Source: Flemingiibacterium sp045636145 | GTDB taxonomy: Bacteria > Bacillota > Clostridia > Oscillospirales > CAG-272 | DNA length: 56,231 nt | Direction: 5' to 3' | NCBI GenBank assembly: GCA_045636145.1 | Contig: JAZTWV010000013.1 | Span: forward strand, 1-56,231 | In this document: in pieces, positions 49,749 to 56,231 of the stretch | How the letters are laid out: the number at the start of each line of letters is the position of its first letter | How positions within the stretch are numbered: the stretch's first letter is position 1 | Notes under the pieces: model-generated | Databases searched by the model: none | What the model was told of the DNA's origin: nothing | Seen by the model: the letters and a program-made list of their open reading frames with translations, nothing else | Made by a program: the position numbers and the translations under genes

Positions 49749-49754
49749 TTTGAT

Positions 49755-51173
49755 ATGAACAAAAAGATAAAAAAGAGCTTTATTCTCATTGCGTTATTAT
49801 CGCTGATTACCGGTATTCTCAGTGCACCGCTTGTTCTTTTGCTTTCCGCAATTTTTGAGCTTGGCGGGGCTGGAGTGGTTGTATCGGCAATATTTTCTGT
49901 TGGGATTCCTCTTGTACTTGTTTTTGGCGCGGTCATTATTATGGCGTTTTTTGCTTCATCGAATGTTGAGCACACTATGAAACAGGAATATACGCGTATG
50001 TCTACGCCCGAGGTTGGTGGAACTGAGAATTTCCCCGAGCTTGCGCCGTTTTTTGAAATGATAAATGCACAGCAGAGCGAGATCCGCCATCAGCTTGCAA
50101 GAGTGGCGAAGGAGAAGAACCGTCTTTCCACCATAATCAACAACATGGATGAGGGATTGATAATCCTTGACAACGATCTTCGCGTTATAATGCTGAATGA
50201 CAGCGCATATTCCTGGCTTGGCACGTCCATTCCCCGTGAGGAATGCGCAGGCAGACCTGTTTCGGAAATATGTGCCTCGGCTGACATATGTCAGTGCATA
50301 GAGAGGGCAGACTCCGCAAATCTTATCCTTGACGGACGGCATCTTCAGCTTCATGTGAATCATGTGGTATCAAGTGCCGAGCAGGTGGGACGAATCGGGC
50401 TTATGCTTGATGTTACCGAACGCTCTCAGCTTGACAGAATAAAGCAGGAGTTTACCGCCAATGTGTCTCACGAGCTGAAAACACCGCTCACCTCAATATC
50501 GGGATATGCGGAGCTTATTGAATCCGGTATGGCTAAGGATGAGGACGCCGCCGTGTTTGCCGGACGCATCCGCCGCGAAAGTCAGCGTATGCTTGCGCTT
50601 ATTTCCGATATTATTAAGCTTTCGAAGCTTGACGAGACACCGGATGGCGCGGTGCTTGAAACGGTTGATCTCTACAAGCTTGCCGCAGAGTGCCGCGATA
50701 TGCTCGAAATGAGCGCGGCACAGCATGAAGTCAGCGTAAATGTGACAGGTGAGGCGAGCCTTGTAAGAGGTGTTCCGGCGGAGCTTTGCGAGCTTGTATA
50801 CAACCTCATCGACAACGGTATACGGTATAACAGGCGCGGCGGAAGCGTGAATGTAAAGGTGACGTCGCCCTCATACGGAATCGGCGATCCCATTGCAATA
50901 CTTACGGTCAGCGACACGGGTATCGGTATTGCAAAGGAGCATCAGTCGCGCATTTTCGAGCGATTCTACAGAGTTGATAAATCCCGCTCCAAGGCTACCG
51001 GCGGAACAGGTCTCGGACTTGCTATTGTGAAGCACGTTGCGGAGCGTCACGGCGCAAAAATCAACATTGACAGCCGTGTTGGCGAGGGAACAACCATAAG
51101 AGTTGAATTTTACCTAACGGAAAACGATTCAAATAACGACAGTAATGAAAAAAAGGAGAACAGTCATGTGTAA
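49755..51173 (+). CDS. Sensor histidine kinase, PhoR type
   Basis: 472 residues. Two N-terminal membrane helices (~10-32 and ~40-66) are followed by a short cytoplasmic linker and a PAS domain (~110-215, NMDEGLIILDNDLRVIMLND). The HisKA box is TANVSHELKTPLTSISGYAE and the ATPase shows NLIDNGIRYNRRGG and GTGLGLAIVKH. There is no large extracellular domain, so the signal is probably sensed in the membrane or by a partner such as PhoU. It overlaps the Na/Pi gene by 8 nt. Confidence 0.94.
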   Translation: MNKKIKKSFILIALLSLITGILSAPLVLLLSAIFELGGAGVVVSAIFSVGIPLVLVFGAVIIMAFFASSNVEHTMKQEYTRMSTPEVGGTENFPELAPFFEMINAQQSEIRHQLARVAKEKNRLSTIINNMDEGLIILDNDLRVIMLNDSAYSWLGTSIPREECAGRPVSEICASADICQCIERADSANLILDGRHLQLHVNHVVSSAEQVGRIGLMLDVTERSQLDRIKQEFTANVSHELKTPLTSISGYAELIESGMAKDEDAAVFAGRIRRESQRMLALISDIIKLSKLDETPDGAVLETVDLYKLAAECRDMLEMSAAQHEVSVNVTGEASLVRGVPAELCELVYNLIDNGIRYNRRGGSVNVKVTSPSYGIGDPIAILTVSDTGIGIAKEHQSRIFERFYRVDKSRSKATGGTGLGLAIVKHVAERHGAKINIDSRVGEGTTIRVEFYLTENDSNNDSNEKKENSHV

Positions 51174-53031
51174 GACAGGATTCAAACGTACAATGGTCAT
51201 ACTTACGGTGCTTTGCGTTGTTTTCTACGGCATCGTTTGCGTATCGGCTGACGGCGGTGCCGAGGACGGAAGGCTTTCGATTTTTAACTTTATTTCGCTT
51301 TTCGGCGGCGTTGCGCTGTTCCTTTTCGGTATGGATTATATGGGCAAGGGACTTGAAAAGAGTGCCGGCGGTTCTCTTGAAAGAATCCTTGAGCGGCTTA
51401 CAAGCAATCCTATAAAGGGCGTACTGCTCGGTGCTATCGTTACCGCGGTAATTCAGTCCTCGGGTGCTACAACGGTCATGGTTGTCGCCTTTGTAAACTC
51501 CGGTATTATGAAGCTTACACAGGCCATCGGTATCATAATGGGTGCCAACATCGGTACTACTGCAACGGCGTGGATTCTTACTCTTGCCGGCGGTGGCGGC
51601 GGAAGTACGGTCATGCAGCTTCTCAAAGCCAACAACCTTGCCGCGATCGCTGCGTTTATCGGTATTATCATGTTAATGTTCGCAAAGAGCGGACGTAAGA
51701 AGGATATCGGCGGAATCTGCATCGGCTTTGCCGTGCTCATGTTCGGTATGACTATGATGACCGATGCACTCTCTCCTTTGAAGCATAATGAACAGTTTGC
51801 CGAGATTCTCGCGCTCTTTACAAATCCCATCCTCGGTCTCATTGCTGGTGCTGTGATAACCACCATCATGCAGTCCTCTTCCGCATCTGTGGGTATCATG
51901 CAGGCAATCTCCGCAACAGGTGCGCTTCCTTTCGGTGCTGCTATTCCCATGATCATGGGTCAGAACATCGGAAGTACCACCACAGCTATGATCTCCACCA
52001 TCGGTGCAGGCATAAACGCAAAGCGTACTGCGGCTGTGCATTTCTACTTCAACGTTATCGGTACAACTGTGTTCCTTATAGGATACTACACACTTGACGC
52101 CATATTCGACTTTGGGCTTGATAAGGTGCAGGTAACTTCTACCACCATTGCCATAACACATACGATATTCAATATAGCCACCACACTTCTCCTCCTCCCA
52201 TTCTACAAGCTTATCGGAAAGCTTGCAGAGATCACAATAAAGAGCTCCAAGGAGAAAAAGGCGGTATCTGCGGCAGAACAGTCCCTTCTTGATGATCGCT
52301 TCCTTGCGACACCGTCTTTTGCGCTTGAACAGTGCGTGTCGGTTATGAGCAAGATGGCTGACCTTTCTGTTGACAGCATAAACCGCGCAATGGACCTTGT
52401 GGAAAAATATTCGGAGGCTGATGCCGAAGTTATCACAGAGCTTGAAAATGAAGTGGATAAGTACGAGGACAGACTCGGAACATATCTTGTCAAGCTGTCC
52501 TCGAAGGACCTCTCTATCGAGGATTCCAAGACCGCAACACGTCTGCTCCACAATATAGGAGACCTTGAGCGTATAAGCGACCATGCGGTGAATATTCAGG
52601 AAGCGGCAGAGGAGATGAACAAGAAGGGAATTACCTTCTCGCCTGAAGCTAAAAAAGAGCTTAAGACCATATCTCTTGCGGTGTCCGAGATACTTACGCT
52701 TACATATGATGCCCTTATTTCAAAGGATCTTCATGCGGCAACTCATGTAGAGCCTCTTGAGCAGGTTATCGACGACCTGAAAGAGCAGATAAGAGCAAAG
52801 CACATCGACCGTCTCCAGGGCGGTAAGTGCACCATCGAGCTTGGATTTATTCTCTCCGATCTTCTTACAAACTACGAGCGCGTATCCGACCACTGCTCCA
52901 ACATTGCCGCTTGTATGATCAGAGCGGCGGAACAGTCCTACGATATGCACAAGTATTTAGCTGATCTTAAGAATGAGCATCAGTTCATGGACGAATACCG
53001 CGCTTGTGCGGCAAAATACTCCATTGACTAA
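51166..53031 (+). CDS. Na/Pi cotransporter family protein with PhoU-like domain
   Basis: 621 residues from the ATG at 51166, behind AAAAGGAGAACAGTC, overlapping the kinase gene by 8 nt. Two NaPi repeats are visible: VTAVIQSSGATTVMVVAFVN and ITTIMQSSSASVGIMQAI, with QSS motifs that bind phosphate and Na+. The C-terminal ~220 residues form a PhoU-like helical bundle (KYEDRLGTYLVKLSSKD, then LLHNIGDLERISDHAVNIQE). Such fused PhoU domains sense or limit phosphate uptake. The two-component genes are directly upstream, so this is likely the target or input of that system. Confidence 0.93.
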   Translation: MCKTGFKRTMVILTVLCVVFYGIVCVSADGGAEDGRLSIFNFISLFGGVALFLFGMDYMGKGLEKSAGGSLERILERLTSNPIKGVLLGAIVTAVIQSSGATTVMVVAFVNSGIMKLTQAIGIIMGANIGTTATAWILTLAGGGGGSTVMQLLKANNLAAIAAFIGIIMLMFAKSGRKKDIGGICIGFAVLMFGMTMMTDALSPLKHNEQFAEILALFTNPILGLIAGAVITTIMQSSSASVGIMQAISATGALPFGAAIPMIMGQNIGSTTTAMISTIGAGINAKRTAAVHFYFNVIGTTVFLIGYYTLDAIFDFGLDKVQVTSTTIAITHTIFNIATTLLLLPFYKLIGKLAEITIKSSKEKKAVSAAEQSLLDDRFLATPSFALEQCVSVMSKMADLSVDSINRAMDLVEKYSEADAEVITELENEVDKYEDRLGTYLVKLSSKDLSIEDSKTATRLLHNIGDLERISDHAVNIQEAAEEMNKKGITFSPEAKKELKTISLAVSEILTLTYDALISKDLHAATHVEPLEQVIDDLKEQIRAKHIDRLQGGKCTIELGFILSDLLTNYERVSDHCSNIAACMIRAAEQSYDMHKYLADLKNEHQFMDEYRACAAKYSID

Positions 53032-53034
53032 AGG

Positions 53035-53724
53035 CTAATCATCACCTAAAATAAGCTCTGAAACGGTTACGAATTCGTAGCCGTTTCTTTTTAATTCCGG
53101 AAGAAATCTGCGAAGTGCTTCGGGGGTGGGACTGTTATTTCCGATAAAATCGTGGCAGAGAATAATCGAGCCGGATTCGGTGTTCTCAAGTACAGTTTCC
53201 ACTATTTTGTCGACGGTGGGGTGCGACCAATCTCTGGTGTCCACAGTCCAAAGCACCACCTCGTAATCAAGCTCTGCCGCAACACGGCGTACTGTGTCAC
53301 TGTATTTCCCCTCAGGCGGTCTGAACAGTCTCGGGCGGTATTTGGCAAGCTCAAATATAAGCTCCTCGGTGCTTACAAGCTCGTTTGCAAGGGAGTCCTC
53401 GGTCACTTCCGATATGTGGGGATGCGACCATGTGTGGCTTGCTACCTCATGCCCCTCGGCAAGCTCGCGGAGTATCAGCTCGGGATAACGCTGTGCAAGC
53501 TGTCCCACTACAAAAAACGTGGCTTTTATGTCGTATTCTTTCAGAATATCGAGTATCTCTGCGGTGTACTTGTAGTGCGGACCGTCGTCAAAGGTGATGG
53601 CTATACGTTTTGCATCGTTTCCGCAGGAAAAATAGACGTCCGCAAGGCTGTCATCATCGGCGTGAAGTGAGACGGCGAGGAAAAAGGGCACAATTAAACA
53701 AAAAAATCTTTTTATACGCCGCAT
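53035..53724 (-). CDS. Polysaccharide deacetylase (CE4)
   Basis: 229 residues with a signal peptide (RFFCLIVPFFLAVSLHA). The NodB domain shows AITFDDGPH (catalytic Asp), SHTWSHPHIS (the H-x(3)-H zinc site) and RPPEGKYSDTV. It is a peptidoglycan or chitin-type N-deacetylase. The start overlaps the upstream deacetylase gene by 13 nt, so the two are translationally coupled. The gene ends three bases from the Na/Pi stop in convergent orientation with no clear terminator. Confidence 0.92.
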   Translation of the reverse strand: MRRIKRFFCLIVPFFLAVSLHADDDSLADVYFSCGNDAKRIAITFDDGPHYKYTAEILDILKEYDIKATFFVVGQLAQRYPELILRELAEGHEVASHTWSHPHISEVTEDSLANELVSTEELIFELAKYRPRLFRPPEGKYSDTVRRVAAELDYEVVLWTVDTRDWSHPTVDKIVETVLENTESGSIILCHDFIGNNSPTPEALRRFLPELKRNGYEFVTVSELILGDD

Positions 53725-54494
53725 AATTCCGTAATCGAGCCTATTCGGTATCCGTCAGCTTCAAGACCTGTGAGAAATTCGTCAAGTATCGCGGCGTTGG
53801 TTTCTGATGTGGGGTGAAGCAGTAAGATTTCTCCGTTGTGGAGACGTGTGTTGAGCTTTTTCAGCGCAGATGCCGGGGAGGGTTGGTTTTTGTTGTCCCA
53901 ATCGGCATAAGCACAGCTCCAAAATACGGTTTTATAGCCCATTTCCGAAAGAATCTTCATATTGTTCTCGGAAAAGCATCCCTCGGGCGGTCTGTAGAGC
54001 TTTGCCATTTTTTCGCCTGTCAGCTCAAGGCATAATTTTTCAAGTCCGTGAAGCTCAGATTCAAATGCCGCCCTGTCAGCCGCCGCCATGTTTCGGTGTG
54101 ACATGGTGTGGTTTGCCACGGTGTGTCCCTCGGCAAACATACGTCTTACAAGGTCTGTGTTTTCCGATATAACGTGTTCAAGGACGAAAAACGTGCCTTT
54201 CGCGTTGTGCTTTTTCAGGATGTCGAGAATTTTTGCCACATTTCCGTTTTCATATCCCACATCAAAGGTGAGATATATCACCTTGTCCGCACAGTCGTCG
54301 CCGTGCTCGCGGTCAATATAAACGCCGCCAAGGTCCTCTACAAACTTAAATTCCGATGGAAGCGGCGGCTGTGTGTGGCTGTCGTTTGGCTTGCAGTACC
54401 AGCGAAGCTCTGTCGTGCTTGCCGCGGCACTAATTGGTGCAATAATAACGGAAGCCGCACAGATTGCCGATAGTGTTCTTGTGAATATATTCAT
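53712..54494 (-). CDS. PdaA-type polysaccharide deacetylase (spore cortex muramic lactam)
   Basis: 260 residues behind AAAGGAGTAAAAA. A signal peptide ends near residue 26. The NodB domain reads LTFDVGYENGNVAKILDIL, with the Y-E-N-G that marks the PdaA branch, NHTMSHRNM (zinc histidines) and RPPEGCFSEN. PdaA removes the acetyl group from muramic acid during lactam formation in the spore cortex, so the organism probably makes spores. It is coupled to the second deacetylase, an unusual pairing. Confidence 0.92.
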   Translation of the reverse strand: MNIFTRTLSAICAASVIIAPISAAASTTELRWYCKPNDSHTQPPLPSEFKFVEDLGGVYIDREHGDDCADKVIYLTFDVGYENGNVAKILDILKKHNAKGTFFVLEHVISENTDLVRRMFAEGHTVANHTMSHRNMAAADRAAFESELHGLEKLCLELTGEKMAKLYRPPEGCFSENNMKILSEMGYKTVFWSCAYADWDNKNQPSPASALKKLNTRLHNGEILLLHPTSETNAAILDEFLTGLEADGYRIGSITELCGV

Positions 54495-54573
54495 TTTTTA
54501 CTCCTTTCAATTTAGTTTTATGGCGTCAAATTTGGCGCACATATAAATTTCCCGATTTTTTTATAAAATCACC

Positions 54574-54602
54574 TTGATTTTTTCGCCAATATAGGTTATA
54601 AT
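54574..54602 (+). promoter_or_regulatory. Distal promoter in the argG upstream region
   Basis: TTGATT (54574-54579), 17 bp, TATAAT (54597-54602), 360 nt upstream of argG. Confidence 0.6.
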
Positions 54603-54704
54603 ATAAGGTAACGTGCCGATGTCCTTAAAATCGTGAAAAAATGTATAAAATTTGCGGTATACACGGAATTTATACATATTTATCACTTTTATATAAAACA
54701 TTGA

Positions 54705-54722
54705 GATGAATATTTATACATG
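54705..54722. promoter_or_regulatory. ArgR-box-like site
   Basis: GATGAATATTTATACATG is close to the Firmicute ARG box (ATGAATAATTATTCAT-like). Related A/T-rich half-sites (GAATTTATACAT, TTGAATTTATGCA, TATATGCATAATA) lie on both sides, as is usual at arginine-regulated promoters. Confidence 0.55.
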
Positions 54723-54738
54723 TTATGCCATAATTATC

Positions 54739-54767
54739 TTGAATTTATGCAAAAAACAGTGTATAAT
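54739..54767 (+). promoter_or_regulatory. Proximal argG promoter
   Basis: TTGAAT (54739-54744), 17 bp, TATAAT (54762-54767). It overlaps an ARG-box-like half-site. Confidence 0.75.
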
Positions 54768-54806
54768 ATATGCATAATAAAAATTCTATCAAAAGAGGTA
54801 CATAGC

Positions 54807-54920
54807 GTGAAAGCTTATATAGCGCAAGCGTTTATTAACTGTTCACGCACAAAAATCCAAATTAAAAATGGGTCCCGTCCCATTTTTGTTTGCAAAGCAA
54901 ACACATTTGAATTTTATTAA
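54807..54920 (+). CDS. Possible 37-residue leader peptide upstream of argG
   Basis: A GTG preceded by AAAAGAGGTACATAGC opens a frame of 37 codons, beginning VKAYIAQAFINCSRTKIQ and ending NTFEFY, before the argG start. It overlaps hairpins AAAAATGGG/CCCATTTTT (54864-54887) and GTTTGC/GCAAAC (54888-54902). A third hairpin, CCGCC/GGCGG (54930-54944), lies six bases before the argG ribosome site. The good ribosome site favours translation. It has only two arginine codons, so classical attenuation is not obvious. Confidence 0.4.
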   Translation: MKAYIAQAFINCSRTKIQIKNGSRPIFVCKANTFEFY

Positions 54921-54961
54921 ATTTTTGTGCCGCCTCCATGGCGGCGGAATGGAGATTAAAA

Positions 54962-56191
54962 ATGGATAAGAAAAACATCAAAAAAGTAGTGCTTGCATAC
55001 TCCGGCGGTCTTGATACATCTATCATCATTCCGTGGCTGAAGGAAAACTACAACAACTGCGAGGTTATCGCTGTTTCCGGTGACGTTGGTCAGGGAACCG
55101 AGCTTGACGGACTTGAGGAAAAGGCAATAAAGACCGGTGCTACCAAGCTCTACATTGAGGACCTTAAGGAAGAATACATCACCGATTACATCTGGCCCTG
55201 CCTTAAGGCTGATGCAAAATACGAGGATTATCTTCTCGGCACATCCCATGCACGTCCCTGCATTGCAAAGCGTCTTGTTGAAATTGCAAAGGCTGAGGGC
55301 GCAGACGCTATCTGCCACGGCTGTACCGGTAAGGGCAACGACCAGGTTCGCTTTGAGCTGACCATCAAGGCGTTTGCTCCCGACATGGCTATCATCGCTC
55401 CCTGGCGTGAGTGGGATATCAAGTCCCGCGACGAGGAGATCGACTACGCAGAGGCACACAACATTCCCCTTAAGATAAACCGCGAGACAAACTACAGTAA
55501 GGACAAGAACCTGTGGCATCTTTCTCACGAGGGTATGGACCTTGAGTCACCTGCAAATGAGCCGCAGTACAACAAGCCCGGCTTCCTTGAGCTTGGCGTG
55601 TCTCCCGAAATGGCTCCCGACAAGCCTACATATGTAAAGATCCACTTTGAAAAGGGTATTCCCACCGCAGTTGACGGCAAGGAAATGGCTCCTGTCGAGC
55701 TTGTAACTTATCTTAACGAGATCGGCGGTGCAAACGGCATCGGACTTCTCGACATCGTTGAGAACCGTCTTGTTGGCATGAAGAGCCGCGGCGTATACGA
55801 GACTCCTGCCGGAACTATTCTTTACAAGGCTCACAACGTGCTTGAGACCATCACCCTTGACAAGGAGACCTTCCATTTCATGCAGGCACAGGTAGCTCCC
55901 AAGATGGCTGATCTCTGTTACAACGGTCAGTGGTTCACACCGCTGAGAGAAGCTCTCTGCGCTTTTGTTGACAAGGTGAACGAGACTGTTACCGGTGATG
56001 TTACTCTTAAGCTTTACAAGGGCAACATTATAAATGCAGGTGTTACATCTCCCTATACTCTTTACGATGAGCAGACCGCATCCTTCGGTGAGGATGAAGA
56101 TTATGATCAGGCTGATTCCAGAGGCTTTATCAACCTCTTTGGTCTCCCAACCAAGGTTAAGGCGAAGCTTGACGCGAAGCGTGGGAATTAA
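54962..56191 (+). CDS. argG: Argininosuccinate synthase
   Basis: 409 residues from the ATG at 54962, eight bases after GGAG. The ATP pyrophosphatase loop AYSGGLDTS is near residue 11, and GCTGKGNDQVRFE and the C-terminal TLDKETFHFMQAQVAPKMAD region complete the family. It joins citrulline and aspartate with ATP to argininosuccinate. The upstream region has two promoters and ARG-box-like sites, which fits arginine repression. argH is not in the window; a terminator-like hairpin follows argG. Confidence 0.97.
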   Translation: MDKKNIKKVVLAYSGGLDTSIIIPWLKENYNNCEVIAVSGDVGQGTELDGLEEKAIKTGATKLYIEDLKEEYITDYIWPCLKADAKYEDYLLGTSHARPCIAKRLVEIAKAEGADAICHGCTGKGNDQVRFELTIKAFAPDMAIIAPWREWDIKSRDEEIDYAEAHNIPLKINRETNYSKDKNLWHLSHEGMDLESPANEPQYNKPGFLELGVSPEMAPDKPTYVKIHFEKGIPTAVDGKEMAPVELVTYLNEIGGANGIGLLDIVENRLVGMKSRGVYETPAGTILYKAHNVLETITLDKETFHFMQAQVAPKMADLCYNGQWFTPLREALCAFVDKVNETVTGDVTLKLYKGNIINAGVTSPYTLYDEQTASFGEDEDYDQADSRGFINLFGLPTKVKAKLDAKRGN

Positions 56192-56195
56192 GTTT

Positions 56196-56217
56196 ACCGC
56201 TTAAACGGTGATTTTTT
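56196..56217 (+). terminator. Weak terminator after argG
   Basis: ACCG (56196-56199) pairs with CGGT (56206-56209) around CTTAAA and is followed by TTTTTT. Confidence 0.55.
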
Positions 56218-56231
56218 AAGGGGCGGCTGCC

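Noticed and set aside
1..56231. CRISPR array, rRNA or tRNA genes.
   Set aside because: No regularly spaced direct repeats and no rRNA or tRNA signatures were seen on either strand.

Overview
The window reads as chromosome from a spore-forming, low-to-mid GC Firmicute of class Clostridia, most likely an Oscillospirales-type gut or rumen anaerobe. The reasons are the AAGGAGG-type ribosome sites, the TTGACA-17-TATAAT promoters, HprK, a PdaA-type spore-cortex deacetylase, a paired short TauE/SafE transporter, a BspA-like leucine-rich-repeat protein with cohesin and dockerin modules, and many GC-rich REP-like palindromes between genes. The taxon is inferred from gene style only.

Layout. (1) 1-~7,400 is an AT-richer accessory block that looks like one end of an integrated mobile element. 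It has a serine recombinase cut by the window edge, a SHOCT-like small protein, an ArdA anti-restriction DNA mimic, a multi-branched palindromic structure (1678-1798), a winged-helix/nuclease-like protein with an unknown partner, a protein with a HUH motif (possible Rep or relaxase), a PASTA-like repeat lipoprotein, and an unknown protein behind a hairpin-rich leader. (2) 7,419-11,273 holds a DUF1700-like/DUF4097 pair, a sodium:neurotransmitter-type symporter and a DMT exporter. (3) 11,328-16,229 is a nucleoside (BMP-type) ABC importer on the minus strand. The binding lipoprotein has its own promoter and terminator, and the ATPase-permease-permease operon has a second promoter. A PRPP synthetase-like gene diverges from it. 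(4) 17,800-19,736 is a scar: a dispersed repeat copy, a probable 70-nt small RNA and the decayed tail of a giant phage polyvalent/MuF-type protein. (5) 19,737-30,815 holds the TauE/SafE pair, FtsK/SpoIIIE, a second dispersed repeat copy with a cloverleaf palindrome, and a forward run of thymidylate kinase-like, DJ-1, 5-formyl-THF cyclo-ligase, CPBP protease, MltG and NAD synthetase genes. (6) 30,826-33,638 holds a small unknown gene with an SOS-like promoter, a strongly structured RNA with its own promoter and terminator (31457-31667), and the LRR-cohesin-dockerin protein. (7) 33,751-46,728 runs HprK, sugar nucleotidyltransferase, GalE, GalM, a metal exporter-like protein, RF1, Sua5/TsaC, a ParC-like topoisomerase subunit, an esterase, a MATE exporter and a DUF2974 hydrolase. 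(8) 47,089-56,231 holds citramalate synthase, a PhoB/PhoR-type two-component system coupled to a Na/Pi transporter with a PhoU-like tail, two overlapping polysaccharide deacetylases, and argG behind ArgR-like sites.

How the genes work together. HprK, the nucleotidyltransferase, GalE and GalM form a carbohydrate-control and galactose segment. The BMP importer and the PRPP synthetase-like enzyme share a divergent control region and probably connect nucleoside salvage with PRPP. The two-component system and the Na/Pi transporter overlap by 8 nt and are probably a phosphate response module.

The least explained items are the structured RNA at 31457-31667, the small RNA at 18193-18262, the multi-branched palindrome at 1678-1798 and the uncharacterised cargo of the left-hand element. 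No CRISPR array, tRNA or rRNA was seen. All structures were paired by eye and all family names come from recognised motifs; no database search was run.
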